A stretch of DNA of 64,000 bases from Nymphaea colorata (Eukaryota > Streptophyta > Magnoliopsida > Nymphaeales > Nymphaeaceae), in NCBI RefSeq assembly GCF_008831285.2, contig NC_045146.1, forward strand, positions 21,569,149 through 21,633,148, written 5' to 3'. Positions 12,801 to 26,595 of the stretch are shown piece after piece (the stretch's first letter is position 1; the number at the start of each line of letters is the position of its first letter). The notes under the pieces were generated by a model. That model made no database searches. It was not told the DNA's origin and saw only the letters and a list, made by a program, of their open reading frames with translations. A program made the translations under genes and the position numbers.

Positions 12801-15702
12801 TGAATTGGAGCTAAAAAAAAGCGCAGATCTTGCACGCCTTATGCGTCACATCTGAGATGTATTTTTTAAGCAATTTAGCGATATCTGAGATTCATTATTT
12901 AAGCAGGTTAGCTATATTGGTCTATAGTCATTATTATTTGTACTGGAGAAACTCATAACTTGCACAACTCACCATGAAGATTCTACCACTTTTTGGAAGT
13001 TCTCTGTCGATAGCCTTTTCACAATTACCTGATCAGCATACCTGTTTATCTGTTTCCATGTCGGACAAGAAATGGTAATAAACGCTTGACTATTTCGTGC
13101 GGACTTGCCAAAAAAGGCTGCTGCACCCAAGTTGACTTGGTGCCGGGGACAGCGTAGGTGCTGCGTGGATGATGATGTTACACTAATTCTAATTCAATTG
13201 CATATATATCTTTAGATGTGATTATGAAGCTTAGCTAACAAAAATACACTCCATACCCAAGCTTTTTTGAAAAATGTTGCATCTGCACTTGCACCCTCTA
13301 TTATCGAAGAAATAGTGAAACGAGCGACGATCAGGCACCAGATATCCGGAGGTGTGGAAAGTGCTGCTGTGAGAAGCAGAAAAACCAAAAAAAAAAAAAA
13401 AGAAAAACGATGATTTCCCGTGACCACAGAGACACCCCTGGGTTCTGGCAAACGGATCACAATATATGGGAGCATACCGACGGAATGGAAATGCGAAGAG
13501 TTAACGTCATATGGTCATAGATCTTAAGTTCTAACTTGATCATGAGCGAATTTGTTGATGTTGGTTCCGTTTTGATCTGCATTAATCCTCAGTCTTCTAG
13601 CAGAGGTCAACAGTGAGCCTTCTGATTTTCACGTGGCAAACTATCACTGCGTAGTTCTCTCCTTTATAACACTTCCATTTAATTGACAACGATGTTTTCC
13701 TATCATCACCCCTGATGGAACGACTGCATGGTTTGGAATTACATTTTTGTTGAACCAACAGGGCTTGAATTGAGACGGATTTCGTCTTTCTAAAGCTTGT
13801 AATAAATATTAAGATATGGCCAAATTACTCTAATTCCTGCAGTTGACACTAGTGATGTTCAAAGTGAACGGCCTTGTCGATTGGTCTTGATTTTGTATAG
13901 AAATATAGTAGATCCTTATAACAGTTGACACACCATACCCCATTCTTTGGTAAGTCATGGATATCCATTGTGTTATTTGGGAGGGGTAGCATAGGTGGTT
14001 GGATGGGTGAGCTAGTGAAAGTCAGATTGTTCGATTCCGTGAAGCTAATCCTTTAGAATGTAAGCAGTGATACTTTAGTTAATGGATGTACATTTTTCAC
14101 TCATGTCATAGCTTCTCAAGTTGGTCTGATTCACATAGGGTAGGTCGAGATATGCATCCAAAGAGTTTAATTTACGGTCGTTCCTAAGACGATTTAGGTG
14201 CAAGTTCTACGTGACTCCCAAGTTGGTATTTAGGAGGAATCGTAACGGAGGTGGGCGTCATCGGTTTTCATGAATTATGGTTAAAACGTAAAATGCATCA
14301 CATTTTTGTCGTGCATAGAATTCTGTACCAACTTCAGGGAGCCCTGATCGACTGTCGCCATCCCTTCTCTGTAAATCAGCTTCGCAGCTACAACATTTAT
14401 CACACACCGTGCAGCAAGATGGCATGCTACCGTCACTTTCAGTGGGCCGTCGGGTAGAGGAAGGCGATTTTAAGCCGTCCATTGCTTGGTCTATTAAACC
14501 CAGTGGAGCCATCGCCGGTGCTGCCCGACACAAATTTAACTTGCTCAGTTTGGACATTGATCCCTCGAAATTCGTTATTTTTTGGAATTCATCCAGTTTG
14601 AAGAGACATCTCAATTTATGCTGTTCCATTGCAAGGGAAATAAAAGAAGAGGGAGAGACGCAGAGGTCAAAGTGGAATAAATGGTGAACTAGTACGTTTT
14701 ATGTCACAAGCACAAGTTTTTCATTTTCTTTATGAAGTTCCCATTGTATACTTATATAATTCCTTATCTTAAATCTACTAAAATTATTTTGGAAAACCTT
14801 TTCCTTTTCATGTTCTAAGCCCTCATACCAAGATTTCTCTGTGTTTCTGTCCGCGAGGCCTTTTCTCACTCCAACATGAACCTAGCGTGGGAGCTGGGCG
14901 TTTTCCCTCTGAAATGGGCCTTCTTTTAGATGAAACAGAGAAGCAATGCCTCCATTAAGGTAGATATTCCCGCAACAAATTGCGATAGACCTTCCTTCAT
15001 GGGGAGCCATTTTCTTCCATGGGCACCCACGAGGAAATTTTTTGTATCAGTGGCTTCATCTGAAATAGATGAACACACGAAATAACTAAGTATTGTTAAC
15101 AACAAAGCGTTGGGTATGCCAATAATGCAGTGACCAATGGAGATAATAGGACAAACCAAGTCTTGTACATGAGCTGTTGATGTAGGACTAAGAGAGCTAA
15201 AATGGAGTTTACATTTTCAACTGTAATAACTATGAAAAGGATGTGGTACCTCCTAATCCGATCTATCAAATCTTTCAGTTCTCATTGTTCCATCATCCGT
15301 GTCAAATGGAGGTCGAAAACTTCACCCCACCTATAATCAGATCTGCACCACGGTCAGCCAGACTAGCAGACGTGGCATCCTTTGCCGGGCCAACATTCCA
15401 AATCTATGAGCTAATGAAAGCATCCGCCGGTGAAACAGATGGCCCTGAATCGGCCATGTTGTGCTTGTTTGGCCCATGGCCTACGTCATTGTCAGAACTA
15501 GTGATGTCCACTTCTGAAATTGATGCTAGCTGCAGTTTATTCCAGCCCAAGATTGTGTATCTCGTCTTCCACTGTGCCCATAATCAGCTTTTCTCAGCCT
15601 GCAAATTAGTGGTGCAAGTGGCCACCCATCTGATACGGTACCGCTGTACGGTCCAAAACATTTCTGATTGTGTTTTGGCATGTAGTAAGACCTCAAACAT
15701 TT

Positions 15703-15943
15703 GATAATAATTGCAGAGATCCCATTAGATTGCCACGCGCCAAAAGGACTTGAAGAGGTTCACCTTGCAGTCAACTGAAAATGACTGCATTTATTTAGTG
15801 AACCTGCTTCTATCCTACTTGATAATAGTTGCAATGTTATGTAAAAGATCCCATAAGGTTGTCATGCAGCAAAAGGACTTTTACAAGGTTCATCTTGCAG
15901 TCAACTGAAATGACTGCTTTTTCTTTCATAAACCTTCTTCTGT
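15703..15943. repeat. Diverged tandem duplication, two units of about 118-123 bp
   Basis: Unit 1 is 15703-15820 and unit 2 is 15821-15943. Both open with GATAATARTTGCA, share the blocks GATCCCAT, CAAAAGGACTT and CTTGCAGTCAACTGAAA, and end in a CTTCT-containing stretch. Each unit contains a small stem, GCAGTCA pairing with TGACTGC (15767-15788 and 15897-15917). The units differ by scattered substitutions and one short insertion, so the duplication is old. Confidence 0.8.
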
Positions 15944-16958
15944 CACACAGCATTCAATTCTTAACCTGCATAGAAGGGAAAACGCTTCGAGTTAATGTTA
16001 CCTGTCATGTGTTTCTCTCTCGAAACTTCTGCTCCCATCTGGATATCGATCCTAGAAGAATAATTCCCGAATTACGGTTCTTACATATGCAAATAAAAAA
16101 ATTTGTTTCACTCCATTGATCTTTTGTCATCTTTCAACAAGGTTAAATGCTTGCATGCATGTGAAAGAACCCTATCTATCATGAGAAAGAAAAGTATCTT
16201 TTCCGTGACATCGTCTCATCCTTGGTCCCAGTCCTATTCTACCGAGTAAAATCCAAGTTGCCACAAAACAGAAATTTCCATGAAAAGCAGCCCGTAAGAA
16301 CAGCCTCAGCTGCAGGTGGTTGTCAGCAGCTGCACAAATGGAATCATCGTTAGCAAAGGTACAGGAATGCTTTTGATAAGCTTTCATTCTTGCACAAAAT
16401 TTGACAAATGAAACTCGGACAATTACTTCAAAACAAGGTCACAAGCTTGGTTTCAGCATATCAAAGTAGGTATGCTTTTTTAAACTAGTTCTGATGCTAA
16501 ACTAGGTTTTTAGAGCCAACTGAATGGACCTACTTTTGATAATCAACGCCTTAGAATCCCTTTCAGTGGGTTACAAACCCAAGTTCCTACACCGGAAGAG
16601 CCTATATAAACATACGCATGACCGGAGGAGTGACTGAAAAGAGATTTGTATATCAAACATTCGTGCTATACTAATATCTAGAAATATTTCTATCACTACT
16701 TTCTTCAACTTTTAGCTTGATAATGGCAACAAGAGCAATAAATCATCATTTAGAAGGAGCAGTACTAAGACTGATGATGTCATTATCATCTCTACTTCAA
16801 CTTGCTGGGTACTTTTAGCACGCATATTTTGATTTAATGACTACGATTGGCCAGCTAAAATCACATGTCAAGTAAGAATGATGGGGGCTCTGAGAAATTG
16901 GTCAATGGTGATACGCAGTGCGCCAACTTCGAAATTTGAAATTTGGATGTAAAGGGGG

Positions 16959-16983
16959 CCACCATTTGAAATTTGAATGGTGG
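16959..16983. repeat. Perfect 8-bp-stem hairpin
   Basis: CCACCATT and AATGGTGG flank a 9-nt AT-rich loop. It sits in an A/T-rich patch with repeated GAAATTTG words, as in small foldback elements, but no target-site duplication could be defined. Confidence 0.6.
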
Positions 16984-17252
16984 ATCCTGTTGAACACTAA
17001 GCTGGATGTATGACTCTCAAATTCAACGACGTGGATCTCAATTCCACGCACCACATCTATCATGGGGTCCATGCTGGTACTGAGTTCAGGGCAGAAAAAC
17101 AGTGAATCAGAGGTCACTCCTGCCTGAAAACCAGGAATTCTGAAATTTTAATTTAATTCTTTTTTGAAAAGAAAAAGTATCTCAGGCCTCATCCTGAAAG
17201 TGAGGGATGAGTCAGATGAGAAATAGGCATATTTCTACTGTTCAAATCCAAG

Positions 17253-17277
17253 AACCGACCATTCCATTTGGTCGGTT
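17253..17277. repeat. Perfect 9-bp-stem hairpin
   Basis: AACCGACCA and TGGTCGGTT separated by 7 nt. No flanking gene uses it as an obvious terminator; it is probably a fragment of a decayed inverted-repeat element. Confidence 0.6.
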
Positions 17278-19596
17278 GTACATCAACAGAATTAATGGTT
17301 AAGAGCGGCTTATGGTTCATAAAGGCTGGAGCACAACGGTTGTCCATGCTTGTTATGTGGTAACTACACCGAGAATCTTGAGCAATTTGTTGGAGCTTAT
17401 GAAAAAGGAAATGCCTTCTCTTTCCAAAATCTCCTTTTCGCTTTACCCTTTCTACCTTTTTCCATTTTTCTTTTGTTCTTCTGATTAACTGTCATATGGA
17501 ACAGTACTCTCACACCATTAACTCAACAGCTCACATTGATCTCACCATTTGAGCTGTGACCAGAAGATGTCCCTTTCAAAAGTCACAAAATAGTGCTAGC
17601 ACATGGGTAATCAGCATTTCTGCTTCAGCAGTGTATGGGATCATGGGAACACAAAATGTGTACATATTCTAAAGCATTGTCTGCCCCAAAATAAAGCTGC
17701 CACCATAAAATAATCAAAAGGCAGCCCTTAACAAGAAACCCTACTTTTCATAAGCATGTCGTGTTCCTCTAATTACCAGTGATAGAGGAGGAGAAAAGAA
17801 ATCCAGTTTTGCCCTTGTTGAAAAGCAAAAAGAAATCTCAAATGTGCTGTTTCACGGACAACTGGAATTGACAATTTCTGCACTTAGAATGAGTAATGAG
17901 AAACAACTGGACTGGATTCCTGTCCAACCTACAAGAATTATGCCTTGGTAAAGTTTTGGGTTGGGCCATGCTGTATATGTATATATACACATATGCATTA
18001 ACTAGATGTGTATGTGCATGCATATATAGATGTATATAAAGTACAGCTTTCTCACATTATTGAGAGAAAAAATTATGCTCATAGCTGGACTGTTGCTTAA
18101 GCTTGACTCATTATTCTTCAAATCGTACAAAGAACAATTGGAGGTCAGGCTGGCTTTATCTCTACCACTTACGCGAACCAGTTGGTTTGGACAACACAAA
18201 TATAAAGGAAAAAAGTAAAGTAATCTCGTTTGATCTGGCAGCCATTATTGGAGAAGTGGCTGTCAATTATTCGGGGATTCGTATCTAACACCATATCCAA
18301 GTTCAAACTTAGAGAAAGAAATGACCCGGTTGGATGGCCAGCAAGTAGAGGACTATCTGAATTCTGTTTCAGAACAGCCTGTAGCTAATTTGGTATGCAT
18401 CTGCAATACTAAAATCATAAGCGAAACATCTGGATTTGGATGGATCCAGATCATTCTTATCGTGACCGGTTGTGTTATGTGATTTGCCAGTTTAAATCAT
18501 TCATATGGTTGAGATGTCATGCTAATGTAAATTTACATAATTATATACTGTACAAAGGACCAACTGGGAGGCATGTTCTTAAGAGGATGCACATGGGTGG
18601 AAATGGGGTACAACCATATTTTATGGTGGCAAAAAACATAGTGCTCCCCACCAACCTGAATATCATATTGCCCTCTTGGAAGCTTCTCATCTCATTCATA
18701 GTTTGAATTTGAAAAATAATCGCGTCTCGGCCATTTCTTGATAATCTATCACATTAGCATGCGAATCAAAAGTAAAACAACATGCCGAGAGCGTCCAATT
18801 CCTCCATAAACAAAGCCGAAATAATTAGGATTTGGGTCTTTGGAGGGTAATAAATGCCAACAATTATCTGTCATCGGGCCAACTTCTACATTAGAGTTTC
18901 GAAATTTGACAGGTCGATGAATTCAAAAAATGACGAGCATGTTCCTGTAGTTCAAAGAAGAAGACAAACTGTTCAACTGCCGAGCACTGTGCAGCAGTAA
19001 GAAACTTCCTGCTCAACCATATTCTCTCGAAAGCAAGAACATGCTACCTATTTCTTTAGCAGCTAAGCGAGCAGCCTACCCTCCTTAAGGGTTCTATGAA
19101 AAGGGACTAGTGGCCGAACCAGTTACTGAAAACGGCAATACTCCATATTTAAGAGACGGCAAACAGTTTTCTGACAGGCAGAAGTCTGCGTGAGAAGCCA
19201 ACAGAATTTTCTGCAGTCTGCCATTCACTTAGGCATTTAAGAGCCAAGGCACCATATGGTGAGTTAGATTTGTCTACCAAAATTCAGTTAAGGAATAACA
19301 TTTAGAAAAATCTATAATAACAACAGAAGTGGGGTCTGCTAGATCTACAGAGAGAAAGAGTTGCTTTTGAACGAAAAATGCATAAACTAATTCACTTGTC
19401 CGTGGGATATATCCGTCACATGTCAGATTACTTACATGGCTGAATGAAGCATGATCCTCATACTGTGCTATTCGGCTTAGTCGATTTTAAATACTCATCT
19501 TATAAAATGACGATGAATCTACTGCCTACTGTTCAACTGATATTTGGAATCTACCGTTCAGATTTCATGAAGATTAGGATAGTTAACGAAGGCCTC

Positions 19597-19679
19597 AATG
19601 CTGAACATTGAGGCATTTGTTATGTTCTGCTTGCAAAAGTTGCAAGCAGAACATAACAAATGCCTCAATGTTCAGCATT
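19597..19679. repeat. Perfect inverted repeat: 40-bp arms, 3-nt loop
   Basis: The left arm 19597-19636 is the exact reverse complement of the right arm 19640-19679, with only AAG between them. All 40 pairs are Watson-Crick. Pairing stops immediately outside the arms (C opposite C). The left arm together with its flank also contains a smaller palindrome, CCTCAATG/CATTGAGG, at 19593-19613. A transcript would fold into an almost loopless 40-bp duplex, a good Dicer-like substrate. Candidate explanations are a young MIRNA-like locus, a foldback transposon tip, or an assembly/library palindrome artefact. No matching target was found by eye in this window. Confidence 0.95.
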
Positions 19680-22600
19680 CGCTTTTGGTATCAGATGTAC
19701 GTTACATCCTAAATATGATCCAATTCCCAACAAGTGTTCTGGTCTGTTCTTCTGGCTAGAGGGTTGTGCTTAACAACCTAAAGTTGGAGGATGCATGTCG
19801 ATTACTCAGTACCCGCGATCTGTCTCTCATCACAAACTTTGCTTCAGAAAAAACAAGTACAATTAAGCTTGGTGAACCGGAATAAGGTTTTGTGCTACTG
19901 ACACATGTGCACGGGCACACACACAATTGCGTTTATTTGCTGGGATGATATAAAGTGCTTGGACTGCCATGCCTAAGTAGTCTAAGCCTCAAGTGCTTCT
20001 CATCTTTGCAAAGGGCAGAGGTTTAAGTCCTATACTTTATGACTGCAGCATTCTAGTGGAAGCCATTTTACTGAATTTGATATCTAAAAGGCAATTGTAC
20101 TACGTTGGCAGCTTAAGTATTAAATATCACTTACTTTTCGAGAGTTAAATGGGCTACATTTGCAGCATCCAAACAAGGAGTAATGACTTTGCATCTTACT
20201 CAGCTCACCAACTGCTCAATCAATTTACTGTGTGCCCCTGTTCTCTGTCCAAGCCAGGGGTTCGCCTTCTTCTCAAATAAGTGGGCTGAATAGCACCACG
20301 TCAACGGGGAACCATAGATCTAAAGTTCAGACAGGGTTGCTCTCTGCGGCCTGGCCAGAAGTTATAACTAGAAGCTTCTGGTTGTACTCCAGGGTTTGCT
20401 GGATTGGTCAGCTCGACCGCTTAGTTTGCTTCTATAAAGTATAAACAGAAGAAAAAAAAAAGGAAATTGCTTGGTTACTCATCATTGACTTGCTGCGTTA
20501 AATAATGAATGCTGAAGTAAGGAAACATCTTAAAATTGCTTAAATGCCGACCTTGCCAGTGCTAGTACATGATGGTAAAACCAACTTTGCCGGACGTTGA
20601 AATTTTACTTGAAGAAATCAGATAAAGAAGATCGATCGGAGAAATTTTCAGAGGCCAGCTTCAGAAATAAGTTATGAGAGTTATAGAATGCTTGTAATTA
20701 GCTAGAAAAGTTTTTTGTAATAAAATGCTGATAATTGTACGGGAAGAAGGGATCAACCTCGGAGATGGGCAATCTAAATCAGACCAGTACAGGATATCAA
20801 ATCTGTTGGTTTCTGTGTTGCTGTCTAAGAAAATGCCGCCAGAGAAGCACGAAACGGTCCTCAACTATCAAATAACTGTCCCGTATGTAGCCACTTTTTA
20901 TCACAAGTTTTCGATGCACTTATATCAATGTGAATGATTCACATGAGAAAGTGGCATGATGTTATCTTCTGTCTGTATTTCTGACATTTGTGAAACCAAC
21001 GCTTTCTTCCTTTTCTTGATTAGCAGTAAGCAAAATTTCCTTGTCTAGTGAGTCATTCTATTTTGAAAAAGCTAGCTACAGAGGATCTTGGTCCCACAAA
21101 GGCATCTTTACTGATGGATGGTATTCAAGGTGCAGGATTATTTGTTCATAATCGCAATCTTTGCATTCACCTCCAACATGCGCACTGTAACTGTGGGACC
21201 AAAAGGAGCATAAAGTGTAACTAGCTCTTCAAAATCTCAAGGCCAGCCAGAAAGGTTACCATCCAGTTTTGCAGTAAAGCTCTTCCAATGCTTTGGCATC
21301 TAAAGTGGTACATTTGGGTGCTGATGAAAAAAACTAAAAAAAAAGGGACAATCAAAGCACGTTGACCTAAGAAGATCGAGTTATATGTCATTTTCCAATG
21401 TTTTTTCCAAAAATCAGAAAGAAAATGGTGAAGAAATTTTCTGCAGAAAAAGAAATTGAAGGAAACACGAATTCTACAAGTCTTAATTTCCATAAAACGA
21501 GAGGCTTCAGTAAGGTGGCACTGGCACCACACAATTTCTTTTTTCTTCTGTAAAATGGTACCAGCAGGAAGGTGCTTCTTTGAATGGCGCGCTTGTGATT
21601 TTATGAAACACTGTGCGCCCCATCCTCCTCCCCTTGTTCTTTTGCTCTCTACACACGAAAGGGAAAGTAAAAAGGTTGAAAAGAAGAAGGAGACAATGGG
21701 ACCCGCCTTTGAGTAAAATGTAGGCGGCAGGCATGTGCACACAGCAAGAGGAAAATTATGAGGGAAATTAAACAATGGAAGGTAGGTAGTAACATGGGTG
21801 CCTTTACCTCGAGCTGGACTTTGCTGGCATGAAATAAGAAAGAATGGTGGTGTGCCTTCCATGACAGAACCATAAGCGCCATTTCCCTTCTTTTTCCTTC
21901 CTGTAATAAAAAAGAAGGGAAATTCATTTCTCAGCAGCATGTGAATATGAAAGAATCTGCAATCCCCAGATTGATTTGTGGGATGCCCATCTTTTCTTGG
22001 CAGGTTTTTTTTCTCAAACTTAGGCTGCGGTGTTGGGAATATTCAGAAGACAGGAAAGAAGTTGGAAAGAAAGCTCCCTCCATAGTAAGCATGAATTGTT
22101 TATGCCATATTTTAAGCCCAACAGCCTATGCCAACATGCTGCCCATTTGCCTAAAATGCCTAGGAAGGTTAAACAATAGAAAAAAAGCAGACCTAAGTTC
22201 TTTGCCCACTCTAAAAGTAAGATAAACCTTGGGGCCAGCTCAGGTTGTTCCAGCTGAAAGATTGGTCAACACTTCGAATCCTGCTGTGCACATCCATGCT
22301 TAAGAAGCAATTAATGGTTAGAAACTTAGAGCTCGTCACATTCGACCTATCAAGTGGTCAATTATTTTGTTGTTATAAGATGATAAACTTAGCTTTTCAT
22401 TGGGAAACGATCCAGTTTTGTTGTTTATTTAAAAATAATGTTTCATCTTTTCACTTGTTTCTTCATAGAAGAAAGTATGACGATCAATGCAGACCACAAA
22501 ACAAAAATAATAATAATAATAATAATAATAAAATGTTTCCAGCATGATCAATGCAGTTCAGAAAAACATGTGAACACCCAAATGTCTACAACCACATGTT

Positions 22601-24773
22601 CCAAGAGTGGGTTACAAAGAGTAGGCTTGTTTTAGTAAGAGTTCCTAAACATGAGTGCAATGTCAGCAGAGCACTGACACAGGCGGGGTCGACCCTGCCA
22701 TGGTACAGCGACCAGCCGATGCTGATCCTGGTCGAGGAGGCTTACGGTGGGTCCAAGTTGGTGCAGCCAAGCTTGAACCTGATTGGTGCACCCCATGGGT
22801 AGCTTTTAAGAGCTTGTTGTTTTGGCACGAGACATTAGGGGCAGATGTGCGGATCGATGCTTGATCATTCCTTTTCCACATAAATATCTCAATTAGTGAC
22901 ATATGCGGAGGTAGGGCCGCAAATGGGTCCGATCTGGCCGCAAGCTTCTGTCATTTTTAGTTGCAGTGCATCTGCTTGCTGCTGCCTGGCCTCTAATATA
23001 TTTGGTTGTTTCAGATCCGACCCATTTGCAATCTTAATGTGGTGTGTATGCGGCTAAAATGTATCTCCATATGCATGTGGCTGTGCATGCAATAGCGCAA
23101 AAAAGTATGTGTGTGTTTATATTCTTTTAAATGTCACTAAATACGCTAAAGCACTAAAAAGCTCAAGTTCAAAACCAACTTACATTCTTAAAACGTGAGA
23201 GAAATTGTGGCTTATGTTCGAATGAGTGGGAGTACCTTGCCGCTGCTTGCCCTCAAGGTCAAGAGTTACGTCAGTGGTTGGTATGGGATTCTCGATGCAT
23301 GTCAACTAGTACATTACTCCGACCTCATTTCATTTATACAAGAGGAGTTTATACTTATGCCATTTTGGCGAATCAATGACTGACTGTTTACTAGCTGGGT
23401 GGGTTGCAGAAATACATGAGTGATGTTAATTTAGTTCCACGATTAATACATATTAATGGCCACGCTTAAATTATTATTCCTTTAACAACCGCATGGCTTT
23501 AGGCCCGAGATGATGTTGTTCTGGACATCTTTAACATCTTCTTAAATTTATTTGACCTCCCAGTTTCACATTGAGTATTTTTTTTTTTTCACAAATCTAA
23601 TTATATAAATAGATGCAAAATGATCAATTTTATAGAATTAGGAAATCACGAGAGAGAGAGGAAGGAGATGGAAGGGGCATGGGAGGATGGCAGCGGCGGC
23701 CTTTCCCAGATATCCTTCCTTTATCAAATTCAGTGCCTCCATTCCCCTCCTCTCCTGCTGGCGTCATATCCGGCAAAAAGCTGAAGAGACGGGGCCCGGA
23801 GGACCCGGCCGGCCGCACGCCCATCTCCGGTCTCCGGCTGACCTCCTTTCCTTTATTTCCATTCTCTCCCTCCCTTCCTCATCGCTGCTGCTTCCATACT
23901 TTGATTTCTTGAATGGCTTTCAAAAATTAATTGGTTGTGGGGAAAAAGGAAGGGAGGAGGGGACCAGGACGTTGACGTCTTCTGCTGCATGGGGAGGCGT
24001 AGGAGCCATAATCAATTGAAAAGATGTTGAAGGGATAGAAAAAGAGATTCCCACCTCCCCATCACCAATTACTGTTCATTCATTCCATTTCAGGGCCTCG
24101 CCCTGGAGGTGCCTGTGACCGTTGAGGTCCCCTGGGAAAGAGCATCTGCTTACACAAAATTGGCATCTTAACTATTTTCCGGCAACAAAGCGACTCACAC
24201 TCAAAAAAAGTTTAGGGTTCAAAGCCTGTAGTTGCCGTCATATTTTGATGTATTAACTGCAAAAGGTGGTAGGCAGGTTAACTTAAGAAACATAAGGGCA
24301 TAACATCGAAAGATCAATCTGGCCTTGGAGTACTGTATATCCTAGTAGCTGTGTTTTCTTGTGAAGTCGAATGAGCTCACAAGATGTATGGCCCCCAATA
24401 GTTCTAACGTGATGGAACGTAGACTTGGGGTGCGGCCAGGGTCTGAGATGGTCGGAATACAGTTGGAACTTGAACATTGTTTGGTAAGTCGGCCCCTTTT
24501 TCCAAGTTGCCGAAAGAAAAAGATGAGTTACGTAGAATGAATGGAACCAAATGGGCTCAGGGTCTGCAGTAATTGGAATCGTCCGTTTCTGGCCATGCAG
24601 GTGGATCCATAACTTGCCATAAAAGAGACTGCTTCCATTTCCAGTCATTGTTAAAACCCACGCCCATAGAATTAGAATCCACGACCAATCGTCCCTTCAA
24701 TCCGCGCGTCAAGAATGATCTACAAATCGCAATCGCCGCAAGTTGGTAGGATCATTTTCTCTTTCTCTCTTGG

Positions 24774-24797
24774 ATATATATATATATATATATATAT
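24774..24797. repeat. (TA)n microsatellite
   Basis: Uninterrupted TA dinucleotides, about 12 units, following a CT-rich run. Confidence 0.9.
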
Positions 24798-26595
24798 GAC
24801 GGATTCTTTCTTTCACTAGTTCTTTTTCATATTTTTATATTACAACAATCTTGGAGAAGAAAAGAAAACTAGAAATTCAGTGAGAAATTGAGATTCTAGA
24901 AGAAATTGAAATCAAGGAAGAAAATTATGGATAAAGGAAATCTAATAAGTGAAAGTGATTTCCACGCATGTCCGGTATACAAAAGAGCCCCGCCAAGCTT
25001 ATTTGTAATTAGTTTCAAACGGCATAACATAGTTGGTTGGTTTGAATATTGTGTTGATGATGTACCTTTAGTTTGATTATTGTAGGTGTTATTTTTTTAA
25101 ACTACTACAAACAAGAACATGCACGACGAATATTTTTTTTCAGTTTTTTTCTTTTGGAATTTGTCTTTCTTTTCATCAAACGTTGAGCAATCGTTCGTTT
25201 TAGAAAAGAATTAGTCACAGACCCCCACATACATATATCAGTGACGCCTTCGCTTCAACTCAAAACTTTATAGGAACAGTTACATTTTAAGAAGAGCAAT
25301 TATTATTTTTCTTTGCATTGCATTTGCATGGCATGAGCTTGATGCAATTAGTCAACAACAGATGAATCCAGAACAGGAACGTCTGAAGAGGCGGACGCAC
25401 ATAAATAACTTGTTAATGGTGACGTTGACGGGCACTGTTAGATCCCTAATTTAAGTCAATCATTTCTTTAAAAGAGGACAACCTTATTCAATGACTTCAC
25501 TGCTTCATTTCTTCCAAAAATAAAAGCCAAAGTCTTGTGGCGCTTAGAGAAAGTTCGAAAGTTCAATTAAATAATCTTACTCCACAGTTTTCCTGAATAT
25601 TTTATCAAAACCGGTCATCTCTTTATATAGAAACATATATGAATTGGCTGCTTGGTGTTGAAGGATAAAATTTTGGGGCCATTTCTTGTAATATGATAGC
25701 GACAAGCGGGGCCTGAGAGGGGAGGAGATTAAAATGCTGCCATGTGGTTGGTGCATGCACTCGACTTTTCCGCTTGGTGTCCATGCGATCAATCATCATC
25801 ATCATTTATAGAAAATATTATTGAAATTGACATATTAATTAATGATATATTTATTTAGTACTTTTTTATGTATGTGCCCAAAAATGCATCATAGGCTACT
25901 TTTTCAAGATCTCTTTCGCCAGCCAATCACATCCTACCTAAGCTATACCCAAATAATTAATAGAATTATTCTTTTCTTTTTTTCTTTTACCTTTATATAG
26001 TTTGCTTTTTTTTTTCCATCTGGTTTCACTATTTTCTACTTCCCCCTTTTTCTCACCAAGTAGGTAGTACAATGGGTGGGACTGTGTGGTGTATATAAAT
26101 TGAATTTCTTTACTATGAAAAGAGCCTTCCATTTTTTGATTAACTTAATATAAGGTTCTATATGTACTTACACACACGCACACCAACAATTTAATCAAGT
26201 CAATTCATCTAATATACAGATTGATAGTTGAAAGAAGAACATGAAAATCAATAATAAACGACGAAAATGTCAATCACATTTTTCTTTTTGTTTTTCTATT
26301 AACCATTCATATGATAGAAAGAAACGGTCCTGATTAGATGGTTGGGTGACTTTGAAAGGTTAGGGTCACCATTCAAACTTTCAACATACATACCATACCC
26401 AATAATATTCAATCCAGTCACCAAACTGAGCTTGAATTGCATAGGTCCTTTTTTGATTACTAATGGTGAACTTTTTTTTCCAAAATGCATTTTTTTTTTC
26501 GTACTTGAGCTGAGAATACTTCCATCCACCCCAGTGCAGCTCCAATTCGGCTCATTTACCACCTTATTAAAGAGTTGTTGAACATAGATAAACTG

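Larger units (their letters stand above)
9893..19596. other. Gene-free intergenic region
   Basis: Begins with the 3' UTR of the TPR gene (a few hundred bases; no canonical AATAAA obvious). After that I see only AT-rich spacer. Open frames up to 153 codons (15243-15704) show no domain, no family resemblance and no supporting splice structure. Notable structures are the 118-bp tandem duplication at 15703-15943 and two short perfect hairpins at 16959-16983 and 17253-17277. A GC-rich snippet at about 13110-13170 recalls the interior of the Mutator-like element at 51510 but is too short to call. Confidence 0.6.

Noticed and set aside
15243-15704. 153-codon plus-strand frame
   Set aside because: No domain, no family resemblance and no flanking exons; composition is compatible with chance.
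19685-19696. TTGGTATCAGAT resembling the initiator-tRNA primer-binding site of plant LTR retrotransposons
   Set aside because: It matches only partly, and no LTR pair, polypurine tract or Gag-Pol frame lies nearby.
21221-21940. 239-codon minus-strand frame
   Set aside because: Phe/Leu/Lys-rich with low-complexity stretches, overlapped by other open frames; typical of AT- and T-rich spacer.
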